Origin: Collinsella sp. TF08-11AT
GTDB lineage: Bacteria; Actinomycetota; Coriobacteriia; Coriobacteriales; Coriobacteriaceae
Assembly (NCBI RefSeq): GCF_003437035.1
Contig: NZ_QSRL01000005.1
Location: 62,250-126,249, forward strand
Reading direction: 5' to 3'
Length of the DNA: 64,000 nucleotides
A program made the translations under genes and the position numbers. Every line of letters starts with the position of its first letter. Within the stretch, counting starts at the first letter, position 1. Of the stretch, positions 16,008 through 24,325 are shown piece by piece. The notes below the pieces were generated by a model. That model saw only the letters and a program-made list of their open reading frames with translations, ran no database searches and was not told the origin of the DNA.

Positions 16008-16053
16008 TTAAGTGTTCTCCTTGGTATGACGCTGGGCTAAATGGGCTGGGCCC

Positions 16054-16674
16054 TTAGGCCATACGGATGGCGACGAGACCATTCTTGGCACCCGGGACAG
16101 CGCCCTTGACCAAGATGAGGTTCTGCTCGGCATCGATGCGGACAACGGAAAGGTTCTTGACGGTAACGCGCTCGTTACCCATGTGACCGGCCATCTTGAC
16201 GCCCTTGAGGACGCGCGCAGGATAGGCGCACTGACCGATAGAACCGGGGTGACGCTGGAAGTGAGAACCATGCGTCATAGGACCGCGGCGCTGACCCCAG
16301 CGCTTGATGCGACCCTGGAAGCCCTTACCCTTGGAGGTACCGATGACGTCGACCTTCTCGACATCAGCGAAATCAGCGACGGTGACGACCTCGCCGACCT
16401 TGTGCTCCTCGCCGTTCTCGACGCGGACCTCACGAAGGAAGCGGACAGGCTCGACGCCAGCCTTGGCGAAGTGACCAGCCATGGGCTTGTTCACGTTCTT
16501 GGCCTTGATGTCGCCGAAACCGATCTGGACGGCGTCATAGCCGTCGGTTGCCTGAGTTTTAACCTGCGAGACAGCGCAGGGGCCAGCCTGGATGACCGTG
16601 ACGGGAACGACGTTATCGTCCTCGTCCCAAACCTGGGTCATGCCAATCTTGCGGCCGAGAATCATGCTGATCAA
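16054..16674 (-). CDS. rplC: 50S ribosomal protein L3
   Basis: This L3 is 206 residues from a TTG at 16674 ([18 protein letters not shown]). A GGGA lies 7 bases before that TTG, whereas the ATG at 16665 has no well-spaced ribosome site, so the TTG start is preferred. [17 protein letters not shown] residues near 120-135 and [20 protein letters not shown] near 142-161 are the core loop near the peptidyl-transferase centre. Here rplC heads the operon; rpsJ, its usual first gene, is at 30594 behind fusA. Confidence 0.96.
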   Translation of the reverse strand: MISMILGRKIGMTQVWDEDDNVVPVTVIQAGPCAVSQVKTQATDGYDAVQIGFGDIKAKNVNKPMAGHFAKAGVEPVRFLREVRVENGEEHKVGEVVTVADFADVEKVDVIGTSKGKGFQGRIKRWGQRRGPMTHGSHFQRHPGSIGQCAYPARVLKGVKMAGHMGNERVTVKNLSVVRIDAEQNLILVKGAVPGAKNGLVAIRMA

Positions 16675-16854
16675 GATATGATCCCAACTCTCGCGTGGTC
16701 TTGGGACAATGCGTACACCACCGAGCGTACGCCCCTAGAGGACCACTACTTACACGACGTGCTCCCCAGTCTTGTATTACGCCCGGACTACCTGACAACC
16801 CTATTAAGCAGGCATTTTGTCCAGCCAGAATACTCCCCTGGTTTCACACAGCTG

Positions 16855-16890
16855 TTTAGTATACACGGCTGCGGGCGTATCCATCGAGAT
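16855..16890 (-). promoter_or_regulatory. Putative rplC promoter region
   Basis: On the minus strand a TATACT (revcomp of 16858-16863) lies about 190 bases upstream of rplC, preceded by the CGGGCGTATCCAT block (16872-16884) also found upstream of rplB. A matching -35 is weak. The leader between this site and rplC (about 16680-16855) holds no gene. Confidence 0.4.
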
Positions 16891-16935
16891 TCATATTTCA
16901 CTCACATTGTTTACGCAGGTAAAGTGCGTGGATGG

Positions 16936-17086
16936 CTCCCGAGCACGGCGGAGGGCCGGAGAAATATATTAAGGTCCCTGCTCTACAGTCCTGCGCAAGA
17001 CGGAGAGCACATTAAGTGCTCTCCTTTGCGTGCGGAACTCGCGATGACCTTAATATATTTCTCCGGCCCTCCGCCGTGCTCGGGAG
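16936..17086. repeat. Long palindrome A upstream of the rplC operon
   Basis: Arms 16936-16976 and 17046-17086 are perfect 41-bp inverted repeats. They enclose a 69-base core (16977-17045) with a hairpin GGAGAGCAC-ATTAA-GTGCTCTCC at 17002-17024. The core is shared with palindromes at 34213 and 47311, but the arms are not. It begins 38 bases past the stop of the minus-strand phosphatase gene and lies upstream of the rplC promoter region. There is no T-run, so it is not a standard terminator. Confidence 0.95.
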
Positions 17087-17123
17087 ACGACACGTTGATG
17101 TCTGCTTAACTCTGCTCGCTCAG

Positions 17124-17750
17124 CTAATTACTTTGTTGGGGGTCCACTATTTGCTGGAGGGTGAACTTACATTGCATTGGCTCGCCTTCTGCTTGTAGCT
17201 TTTCCCCATCGAAATCGAAGATCATGATGGCGCAGTTGGGGAGTTTTGTTGGGAGCTCGAAGCCCTCTGGGGCTGCAGCCTTGATGAATTGGCGGCTGGC
17301 GCTGCCGTGGCTTACTGCTAGGAGGGTTTCGATGCCCTCGGCGCCCATGAGATTGGTGAGGGTGCCCACCATGCGCTCCTGCAGGGCATGGCTTCCTTCT
17401 CCGCCAAATGGGATCAGGTCCTCGCCGGGGTCCCAGACGTCGGTGGGTAGGGCGTCGTGGGGGCCTTCTTCGAAGGTGCCGTAGCTGCGCTCGATGATGC
17501 CTTCGCAGGGCTCGACTGCTGCATCCCGGCCGAGGAGTTCGGTTGCGACGAGACTTGCCGTGTCCATGGCTCGGCCTAAGGGCGAAGAGACCACTTTGTC
17601 GGGGACGACGCCGTGGGCTTTGAGCCATGCGGCTGCCATTCCCGCTTGTTTGCGGCCCAGGTCGGTCAACGGTGAATCGCAGCGGCCCTGGACGAGCTTT
17701 TTGACGTTGAATTCCGTCTGGCCATGGCGGAGCAGATACAGCCTCTTCAT
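17124..17750 (-). CDS. Histidine phosphatase (phosphoglycerate mutase-like)
   Basis: From ATG 17750 (MKRLYLLRHGQTEFN) the protein is 208 residues. The RHG motif holds the phosphorylated His, and LLAVSHGSASRQF near 148-160 holds the second catalytic His. The superfamily covers phosphoglycerate mutases and broad phosphatases; the substrate is not clear from sequence. GGGGAGAAC before ATG 17750 selects this start over one 7 codons upstream. It follows the CDF transporter by 39 bases and is probably co-transcribed with it. Confidence 0.9.
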   Translation of the reverse strand: MKRLYLLRHGQTEFNVKKLVQGRCDSPLTDLGRKQAGMAAAWLKAHGVVPDKVVSSPLGRAMDTASLVATELLGRDAAVEPCEGIIERSYGTFEEGPHDALPTDVWDPGEDLIPFGGEGSHALQERMVGTLTNLMGAEGIETLLAVSHGSASRQFIKAAAPEGFELPTKLPNCAIMIFDFDGEKLQAEGEPMQCKFTLQQIVDPQQSN

Positions 17751-17789
17751 GTTCTCCCCTTCTGTATACATTGCCTTGCCGGCACAGCC

Positions 17790-18944
17790 CTACTCTTGGG
17801 TACGGCCTACGTAGTCTTCGTCGATCGTGATCTTGGCGACCGACTTGGGATATTCCGATTCGACCCGTTTCGCCAACGCGCGCTTCAGGTCCTCGGCGCT
17901 CATCGCCAAATCCGAGGGACGTACGCAGTCAAAGATCACGTTGGTATGCGTGGGGCCCGGAACACAGCGTAGGTCGTGGATCGAGAGGCGGCTATCAATC
18001 TCTTGAGCCATAGCGTTGATGCGCAGACGCATGCTCGCCACCTTTGGATCGTCGGTCACGATGGGATCGTAATGGAGCGTGACGATCATGCCGTCTTCGA
18101 CCCTAAACGACTGCTCGATGTTATCGAGCGTGTCGTGACTTTCCAGCGGGCTGGCCTCGGCTGCCATCTCGGCGTGAGCGCTTGCGAACTTCCTGCCCGG
18201 GCCGTAGTCGTGAACCATCAAATCGTGAACGCCCAAAACGCCGGGGTAGCTCATGATCTTGTCTCGAATGTGCTTGACCAGCTTAGGGTCGGGTGCCTGG
18301 CCCAAAAGCGGGCTCACCGTATCCTGGATGAGCTCAAAGCCGCTCCAGCCAATATAGGCGCCAACGGCAAGGCCGACCCATGCGTCAAGATTGATGTGCG
18401 TCACCTGCGAAACAATTGCGCACGCCAGCACGGCGCCCGTAGCTAGGACATCGTTCTTTGAGTCCTGAGCGGTCGCATGCAGCGTCTCGGACTCAATGCG
18501 ATCGCCGAGCTTTTGGTTGAGGGCCGCCATCCAGAGCTTAACAATCATCGAAAGCACCAAGACTGCCACCAGGGCAAGCGAGAACTCGACAGGTTCGGGG
18601 TGGATGATGCGCTCAACCGAGGACTTCACCAGCTCAACGCCAATCAGCAGCACGAGCGCCGCCACGACCAGACCCGAGAGATACTCGTAGCGGCCATGTC
18701 CGTAAGGATGCTCGGGGTCGGCCGGCTTGCCCGCCAGCTTAAAGCCAAGCACGCTCACGATGTTCGAGCTGGCATCGGACAGGTTGTTCATGGCATCCGC
18801 CACAATCGAAACCGATCCCGACAGCACGCCAATTACGCCCTTTGCAGCGCATAGTGCCACATTGGCGAGAATACACACTATGCCCGTCAACGTTCCCACG
18901 CGCGCACGGTCGCCCTGCGCACGACGAACAATCCACTCAACCAT
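17790..18944 (-). CDS. CDF-family divalent metal exporter, probably manganese type
   Basis: The 384-residue cation diffusion facilitator has about six membrane helices and a long cytosolic C-terminal metal-binding domain. Helix 2 reads SIVADAMNNLSDASS and helix 5 has DSKNDVLATG. The usual Zn quartet His/Asp-x3-Asp is replaced by Asn53-x3-Asp57 and Asp-x3-Asp. This N-D-D-D set is known in manganese exporters of the MntE type, so Mn(II) export is inferred. YGHGRYEYLSGL between helices 2 and 3 is the family signature. It is transcribed with the downstream phosphatase. Confidence 0.88.
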   Translation of the reverse strand: MVEWIVRRAQGDRARVGTLTGIVCILANVALCAAKGVIGVLSGSVSIVADAMNNLSDASSNIVSVLGFKLAGKPADPEHPYGHGRYEYLSGLVVAALVLLIGVELVKSSVERIIHPEPVEFSLALVAVLVLSMIVKLWMAALNQKLGDRIESETLHATAQDSKNDVLATGAVLACAIVSQVTHINLDAWVGLAVGAYIGWSGFELIQDTVSPLLGQAPDPKLVKHIRDKIMSYPGVLGVHDLMVHDYGPGRKFASAHAEMAAEASPLESHDTLDNIEQSFRVEDGMIVTLHYDPIVTDDPKVASMRLRINAMAQEIDSRLSIHDLRCVPGPTHTNVIFDCVRPSDLAMSAEDLKRALAKRVESEYPKSVAKITIDEDYVGRTQE

Positions 18945-19023
18945 CTATATCCGCCCCCACGGTACTACCTATATATCTATTGCTCAAACGGATTGTAGTG
19001 TAGCCACTTTGCCCCACAGATAC

Positions 19024-19057
19024 AAAAAGGCCGCAACCCACACGGGCCACGGCCTTG
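19024..19057 (-). terminator. Terminator after the PTS IIC gene
   Basis: On the minus strand AAGGCCGTGGCCC pairs imperfectly with GGGTTGCGGCCTT, followed by TTTTTG. It lies 37 bases past the stop of the IIC gene and separates it from the CDF transporter gene. Confidence 0.8.
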
Positions 19058-19093
19058 GAACATGACAAAGAAATCGCCCTTTGTCGCACAGGT

Positions 19094-20308
19094 TTATGCG
19101 CTTGCTTCGGCCACGCTCTTCGAGGTTTCGGGTGAATCAGCTCCGTCCCCCGTCGTCTGCCCCTTCGCCGGCACCACGCCAAAGCAGTAGCTCAGCGCCG
19201 CAGACACCGCAAATGCCACACTGCCGGCAACGCAGCACCACAGCAGGTTCGAGATGCCGCCCGTGGCAAAGCCAATGACCATGAGGACATTCGTCATGCC
19301 GATGGTATAGGCCGTAACGTGGCCCACGGCCGCAACAAGGCCTCCGACGGCACCGCCAATGGCCATGCACGTCAGGCACCTGCCATATTTAAAGCCGCAA
19401 CCGTACAGCGCCGGCTCGCTTACGCCGCCAAGAACACCCGAGATTGAATAGCCCAGCATGAGCGCCTTCTCGTCCTTATCCGCAACGCGAAGCGACGCGC
19501 CAAAAGGCATGCCCCAAACGGCGAACGTCGCCATCGTCGCGGCAATCAGGATGCACGAATCCGTTCCCACACTCATAAACTGCGCGTACGCAAGCGATAG
19601 GACAACGTTGCTGATACCCGCGATCTTAAGAAACTCCCAACCCGCGGCAAGCCCCATGAGCGTGAGCAGCGACACGATGCCACCGGAATTGCCAAGCATA
19701 AACATAAGCTGGCCCAACAGCATGCCCAGATAGCTGCCCGCCGGCGCTGTAATACACAGCGAAACCGGAACCATGACGAGCATGGTTGCAAACGGAACGA
19801 ACGAAAATGCCACGGCCTTAGGGATAACTCGATGAAAGAAACACTCCACTCGCCATAGCACGGGCACCGAGATGAGGACCGGAATAACAGTCGTCGTGTA
19901 ATCGTTGACCGGCGCGGGAAGCAGACCATACACGGAAGTCATCGATGCCCCCGCCGTCGATGCGGCATCGACGAGCTTAAGCAGATCGGGCGCAATCAAT
20001 ACGCCGCCCAGCATCATGCCCAGTTGTTCCGAGCAACCGAGCTGGCGGGCAGCCGCCCAACCAAGATAGATGGGCAAAAAGTAGTAACCGGCGTTATAGA
20101 GCCAACTGTAGAACAGGCGATAGATTTCGGAATCGGCAGGCCACAGGCCCAGCATGCCTTCGCCCATAATGACGGCGACGGTGCGGAACAACGCCGCGCA
20201 GACAATAAAGGGCAGCGCCGACATCATGCTTTTGGACAGATAGTCCACCACGGCCATGGCGTTTGATGAGACCGTCGTTGTGAACGAGGTGTTAGTAACT
20301 TGTGACAT
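19094..20308 (-). CDS. PTS glucose/beta-glucoside-family EIIC, stand-alone
   Basis: From ATG 20308 (MSQVTNTSFTTTVSSN) the 404-residue membrane protein has about ten hydrophobic segments. ISGVLGGVSEPALYGCGFKY near 300 carries the conserved Glu of PTS_EIIC sugar binding. No IIB or IIA domain is attached, which is unusual for this family. The stand-alone EIIA-Glc encoded at 60619 could serve it, and an EIIB must come from elsewhere. It follows accDA by 40 bases on the same strand. A perfect 8-bp inverted repeat (ATGTGACA / TGTCACAT) lies just before the start. Confidence 0.88.
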   Translation of the reverse strand: MSQVTNTSFTTTVSSNAMAVVDYLSKSMMSALPFIVCAALFRTVAVIMGEGMLGLWPADSEIYRLFYSWLYNAGYYFLPIYLGWAAARQLGCSEQLGMMLGGVLIAPDLLKLVDAASTAGASMTSVYGLLPAPVNDYTTTVIPVLISVPVLWRVECFFHRVIPKAVAFSFVPFATMLVMVPVSLCITAPAGSYLGMLLGQLMFMLGNSGGIVSLLTLMGLAAGWEFLKIAGISNVVLSLAYAQFMSVGTDSCILIAATMATFAVWGMPFGASLRVADKDEKALMLGYSISGVLGGVSEPALYGCGFKYGRCLTCMAIGGAVGGLVAAVGHVTAYTIGMTNVLMVIGFATGGISNLLWCCVAGSVAFAVSAALSYCFGVVPAKGQTTGDGADSPETSKSVAEASA

Positions 20309-20323
20309 GGAACGCCTTTCCCA

Positions 20324-20354
20324 ATGTGACATACGGGCTGCCCCTTTGTCACAT
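20324..20354 (-). promoter_or_regulatory. Inverted repeat upstream of the EIIC gene
   Basis: ATGTGACA at 20324-20331 and TGTCACAT at 20347-20354 form a perfect 8-bp inverted repeat with a 15-base spacer, 16 bases upstream of the EIIC start. The distal half overlaps the accDA stop. A further TGTGACA overlaps the start codon. This could be an operator; the binding factor is unknown. Confidence 0.45.
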
Positions 20355-22067
20355 CGTGCGGTACCGACCGATTGTGCGGTACTTTTCATAGCGGAGGTTT
20401 GTGAGGGTCGCGTCGTCGAGCTGCCCAAGCGTATCGAAGGCATCGAATGCCGAAGACATGACGGCACCGGCGATCTCCTCATGCGACAGGCCCCTATCGT
20501 CGACAATGCCGTCGATGATGCCGAGCGCCAGCAGATCGGGGGCCGTGAGCTTAAGCGCCTCGGCGGCCTCATCCGCACGCTCCGTATCCTTCCACAGGAT
20601 CGACGCGCAGGCCTCGGGACTCACGACCGAATAGGCCGAGCTCGAGAGCATCAGGATGCGGTCGGCCACGGATAGCGCCAGCGCGCCACCAGAGCCGCCC
20701 TCGCCTGTCACCACCGAGACAATCGGCGTCTTAAGGCCGCTCATCTCCATGAGATTCTGGGCAATCGCCTCGCCCTGGCCGCGCTCCTCGGCACCGATGC
20801 CGCAAAACGCGCCCGAAGTATCGACCAGGCACAGAACCGGTCGACCAAACTTTTCGGCCTGACGCATAAGGCGACGCGCCTTGCGGTAGCCCTCGGGATG
20901 CGCCATACCAAAGTTGCGGCGCATGCGCTCTTTGGTCGTGGTGCCGCGTTCGATGGCGATGACCGTTACGGGGCGTCCGTCTTTCCAGCCAATGCCAGCC
21001 ACCACAGCGGCGTCGTCGCCAAAGTAGCGGTCCCCGTGCAGCTCCACAAATCCATCCAGGCCCAGCGAGATCATCTCGCCTGCCGTGGCGCGATCTGCCG
21101 AGCGGGTCTGCTTGACAATCTCGAGCGCGGTTTTTGGTACGGCCGAGCGCTTGAACAAGTGTCCCAACTTTTTGCCGCGGCGACCCGTATGCACGATCTC
21201 ATGCGGTGCCCCCAGGCCGGGCGCGTGCCCTTCGTGCAGCGCCAGCAGCTCGCCTACCGTGAGCGCAATCTCGCCACGCGGAACAACGGCATCGCAAAAG
21301 CCGTGCTCCAGCAAAAACTCGGAGCGCTGGAATCCCTTGGGCAGGCGCTTGTGCATGTTCTGCTCGATCACGCGCGGGCCGGCAAATGCCGTCAGGGCAT
21401 CGGGCTCGGCCAGGATAATGTCGCCCTCCATGGCAAAGCTCGCGGTTACGCCTCCGGTCGTGGGATCGGTGAGCACCGTGATATACAGGCCGCCCGCCTC
21501 GCTGTGGCGCCTAACCGCCGCAGAAATCTTGGCCATCTGCATAAGCGAGGTCACGCCCTCTTGCATGCGCGCACCGCCCGAAACGGTAAAGCCGACAACT
21601 GGCAATCCCAGCTCGGTCGCATGCTCAAATGTGCGACAGATCTTCTCGCCCACCACGGAGCCCATCGAGCCCATCATAAAGTTAGCGTCCATAAAGAAGA
21701 GTGCCGTATCGCAGCCGCAGATTTTGCCCCTGCCGCACACAACGGCATCGCGTTCGCCCGAACGCTCGCTCACGATCTTGAGCTTGTCGGCATAGCCGGG
21801 AAACGAGAGGAAGTCCTCCGGCGCCAGACTAGCATCCCATTCCTCAAACGTGCCCTCGTCAACCGTCATGCGCATGCGCGCGCGACCGCTCACGCGAAAG
21901 TGCTTGCCGCAACGAGGGCAGACCTCGAGGTTGTCGTGCAGGCGTGCCTCATCGATCACACGGCGGCACTCCGGGCACTTGATAAACACGTGGCGCGCAG
22001 GAAACTCGGCGCACGACTCGGTCATCGGCCCCTCGAGGACGTTGACCGTCTTCGCTTTTCTATTCAT
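20349..22067 (-). CDS. accDA: Acetyl-CoA carboxylase carboxyltransferase, fused beta and alpha subunits
   Basis: One 572-residue chain joins AccD and AccA. The N-terminal half has a zinc ribbon (CPEC near 32-35, CPRC near 51-54), then GSMGSVVGEKI and TVSGGARMQEG of the beta subunit. The C-terminal half (from about 270) has KTALEIVKQTRSADRATA, ELHGDRYFGDD and VTGEGGSGGALALSVADRI of the alpha subunit. It transfers CO2 from carboxybiotin on AccB to acetyl-CoA, giving malonyl-CoA. Most bacteria encode the two separately. The start at 22067 overlaps the end of accC, so translation is coupled. Confidence 0.95.
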   Translation of the reverse strand: MNRKAKTVNVLEGPMTESCAEFPARHVFIKCPECRRVIDEARLHDNLEVCPRCGKHFRVSGRARMRMTVDEGTFEEWDASLAPEDFLSFPGYADKLKIVSERSGERDAVVCGRGKICGCDTALFFMDANFMMGSMGSVVGEKICRTFEHATELGLPVVGFTVSGGARMQEGVTSLMQMAKISAAVRRHSEAGGLYITVLTDPTTGGVTASFAMEGDIILAEPDALTAFAGPRVIEQNMHKRLPKGFQRSEFLLEHGFCDAVVPRGEIALTVGELLALHEGHAPGLGAPHEIVHTGRRGKKLGHLFKRSAVPKTALEIVKQTRSADRATAGEMISLGLDGFVELHGDRYFGDDAAVVAGIGWKDGRPVTVIAIERGTTTKERMRRNFGMAHPEGYRKARRLMRQAEKFGRPVLCLVDTSGAFCGIGAEERGQGEAIAQNLMEMSGLKTPIVSVVTGEGGSGGALALSVADRILMLSSSAYSVVSPEACASILWKDTERADEAAEALKLTAPDLLALGIIDGIVDDRGLSHEEIAGAVMSSAFDAFDTLGQLDDATLTNLRYEKYRTIGRYRTM

Positions 22068-23403
22068 CAGCATAGAGATGCCCCATCAGATCGGTGTGAT
22101 ACATGCCCGACAAGAACTCGTCGTTTGCCAGCACGTCGAGCTGAAGCTCGCTGTTTTCGCTCACGCCCTCAATCACGAGCTCGCCCAGGGCCGAGCGCAT
22201 CTTGCGAATGGCGCCGTCACGCGTGGGCGCGCACACGATGAGCTTGCCGAGCATGGAGTCGTAGTACGGCGGAACGTTCGCACCGGTAAACATGGCGGAA
22301 TCCCAGCGTACGCGCGGACCACCCGGCACACGCAACGCGGTAACCGTTCCACATGACGGCAGAAAGTCCGGCGTTTCGGCATTGATGCGGCACTCCATGG
22401 CGTGGTTGCGAACCGGCATGTCCTCCCGCTCAAAGGGCAGAGGCTGGCCGGCCGCCACGCGCAGCTGCCACTTGACCAAGTCGGTATCGGTCACAAACTC
22501 CGTAACCGGATGCTCCACCTGCAAGCGCGTGTTCATTTCCATAAAGTAGAAATTGCCGTCATCCGAATACAGGAACTCGATGGTACCGGCTCCTTCGTAA
22601 CCGACGGCACGAGCCAGGTCGCGCGCGGCCTTGTGCATGCGCGCGCGAATATCGTCGTGTCCGTCGAGGCACGGCGCGGGGCTCTCCTCGATCAGCTTTT
22701 GGTTGCGGCGTTGCACCGAGCACTCGCGCTCGCCGAGCGAAAACACATGGCCCTGCTTATCGGCCATAATCTGCACCTCGACGTGGTGCGCCGGCGCGAC
22801 GAACTTCTCCATGTAGCACTCGCCGTCGCCAAAAACGGCCTCGCCCTCGGCACGCGCCTCGATGAACGCCTTTGCCGCATCTTCCACGCGCCCGACCTTG
22901 CGAATGCCGCGACCGCCGCCACCTGCACGCGCCTTGATGAGCACGGGGCAGCCAATGCGCTCGGCCTCGGCCGTTGCCTCCTCGGGGCTTTTGAGCAAAT
23001 CGCAGCCCGGCACGATGGGCACGCCCGCCGCGGCAGCCGTTCGACGTGCGGCGTCCTTGTCGCCCATGCTGTCGATCACCTCGGCCGAGGGACCGACAAA
23101 CGCCAGGCCATACTTGTCGCAGTCGCGCGCGAAGCTCGCCTTCTCGGAGAAAAAGCCATAGCCGGGATGAATTGCCTTGGCGCCCGACTTTACGGCACAG
23201 GTGAGCACGGCATCGTCATTGAGGTAGCTCTCGGCAAGACGCGGGCCGCCGATGCAATACGCCTCGTCGGCAAGCTGCACGTGTAGCGCGTCCGCATCGG
23301 CCGTGGAATAAACGGCGACGGTCTTGATGCCCATATCGCGGCACGCGCGGATAACACGGACCGCGACTTCGCCGCGGTTGGCGATGAGCACTTTGTCGAA
23401 CAT
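22060..23403 (-). CDS. accC: Biotin carboxylase
   Basis: From ATG 23403 (MFDKVLIANRGEVAVRVIRA) the protein is 447 residues, the usual length. ATP-grasp motifs include KARAGGGGRGIRKV, EKFVAPAHHVEVQIMAD, ECSVQRRNQKLIEESP and MEMNTRLQVEHPVTE. It carboxylates biotin on AccB with ATP and bicarbonate. AAGGAAGG before the start selects it over an upstream extension of the frame. It overlaps accDA by 8 bases and follows fabZ by 10 bases. Confidence 0.97.
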   Translation of the reverse strand: MFDKVLIANRGEVAVRVIRACRDMGIKTVAVYSTADADALHVQLADEAYCIGGPRLAESYLNDDAVLTCAVKSGAKAIHPGYGFFSEKASFARDCDKYGLAFVGPSAEVIDSMGDKDAARRTAAAAGVPIVPGCDLLKSPEEATAEAERIGCPVLIKARAGGGGRGIRKVGRVEDAAKAFIEARAEGEAVFGDGECYMEKFVAPAHHVEVQIMADKQGHVFSLGERECSVQRRNQKLIEESPAPCLDGHDDIRARMHKAARDLARAVGYEGAGTIEFLYSDDGNFYFMEMNTRLQVEHPVTEFVTDTDLVKWQLRVAAGQPLPFEREDMPVRNHAMECRINAETPDFLPSCGTVTALRVPGGPRVRWDSAMFTGANVPPYYDSMLGKLIVCAPTRDGAIRKMRSALGELVIEGVSENSELQLDVLANDEFLSGMYHTDLMGHLYADE

Positions 23404-23413
23404 GAAGCCTTCC

Positions 23414-23836
23414 TTAACTTTCGTGCATGAGTGCAAAAGACATATCGGCGCGGCAGCAAACCTCACCGTTAACGCTCGCAGTACCCGTCGCAAAGCGGAA
23501 CGGCCCGCGCGCACGCGTGATGGTGCACACCAGATCAACCGTGTCGCCCGGGCGCACCGGACGCTTAAAGCGCACCTTATCGAGGCTCGTATAGAACGGC
23601 GTCGCGCCGCGCGCCTCCTCATCGCCCATCAGCAGCACGCAACAGTTTTGGGCGAGCATCTCGCACTGAATCACGCCGGGAACGACCGGGTTTCCCGGAA
23701 AATGCCCCTGCAAAAAGTACTCGTCACCCGTAATCGTGATCTTGCCGTGGGCCTCGTCGCCCACCAGCTCGGCTTCGTCGAGCAAAAGCATCGGTTCGCG
23801 ATGCGGCAACAGCTTCTTGAGCTCTTCTTTGTTCAT
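23414..23836 (-). CDS. fabZ: 3-hydroxyacyl-ACP dehydratase FabZ
   Basis: From ATG 23836 (MNKEELKKLLPHREPMLLLD) the protein is 140 residues. FLQGHFPGNPVVPGVIQCEM holds the catalytic His and Glu. It dehydrates beta-hydroxyacyl-ACP in FASII. Three in-frame starts lie together (23845, 23842, 23836); ATAGG is 8 bases before the last one. The accB stop is within 10 bases, so the genes are coupled. Confidence 0.95.
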   Translation of the reverse strand: MNKEELKKLLPHREPMLLLDEAELVGDEAHGKITITGDEYFLQGHFPGNPVVPGVIQCEMLAQNCCVLLMGDEEARGATPFYTSLDKVRFKRPVRPGDTVDLVCTITRARGPFRFATGTASVNGEVCCRADMSFALMHES

Positions 23837-23845
23837 GGACATCAC

Positions 23846-24322
23846 CTATCCGATCCTCATAAGGCAACTGCCGAACTCCACGAGGTCGCCGTCGGCCACG
23901 CAGATCTCGAGCACCTCGCCGTCTGCCTCGGCCGTCACCTCGTTGAGAACCTTCATGGCCTCGATGATGCAGAGGGTCTCACCGGCCTTGACCTTGGAGC
24001 CCACGTGCACAAACGGCTCGTCGCCCGGCGCCGGGGCAGCATAGAAAACGCCGACCATGGGAGCGGTCACCTCGGTGCCCTTGGGCTCCGGTGCGGCGGC
24101 AGGCGCCTGCGCGGCGGGCTCCGGTGCGGCGGCAGGCATGGCGACAGGAGCCACCACCGGAGCAGTCACGGCACCCGGCATAGGCATGGGCACGGCAACC
24201 GGCTGCGCGGCGCTCGCACGCTCGAGTTCGACCGCGGTGCCATCGGGCTCCTCAACGCGCACGCGCGTGAGGCCGCGGTCCTCCATAACATCGGCTATCT
24301 CGGCAAGTCTTTTGGAATCCAT
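23846..24322 (-). CDS. accB: Biotin carboxyl carrier protein
   Basis: The 158-residue BCCP has an N-terminal helix region (1-35), a flexible Ala/Pro/Val-rich linker (about 36-80), and a C-terminal biotinyl domain. The domain contains CIIEAMKVLNEV, in which Lys is the site biotinylated by BirA (encoded at 29701). It shuttles carboxybiotin between AccC and AccDA. It sits between fabF and fabZ. Confidence 0.97.
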   Translation of the reverse strand: MDSKRLAEIADVMEDRGLTRVRVEEPDGTAVELERASAAQPVAVPMPMPGAVTAPVVAPVAMPAAAPEPAAQAPAAAPEPKGTEVTAPMVGVFYAAPAPGDEPFVHVGSKVKAGETLCIIEAMKVLNEVTAEADGEVLEICVADGDLVEFGSCLMRIG

Positions 24323-24325
24323 GCT

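Noticed and set aside
16936..17086. Palindrome A as a simple rho-independent terminator of the phosphatase gene
   Set aside because: There is no T-run after either arm, the arms are far longer than needed, and the core is conserved with two other loci.
16936..17086. Palindromes as ordinary MITEs
   Set aside because: MITE terminal repeats are shared between copies; here the terminal arms have no common sequence and only the centre is conserved.
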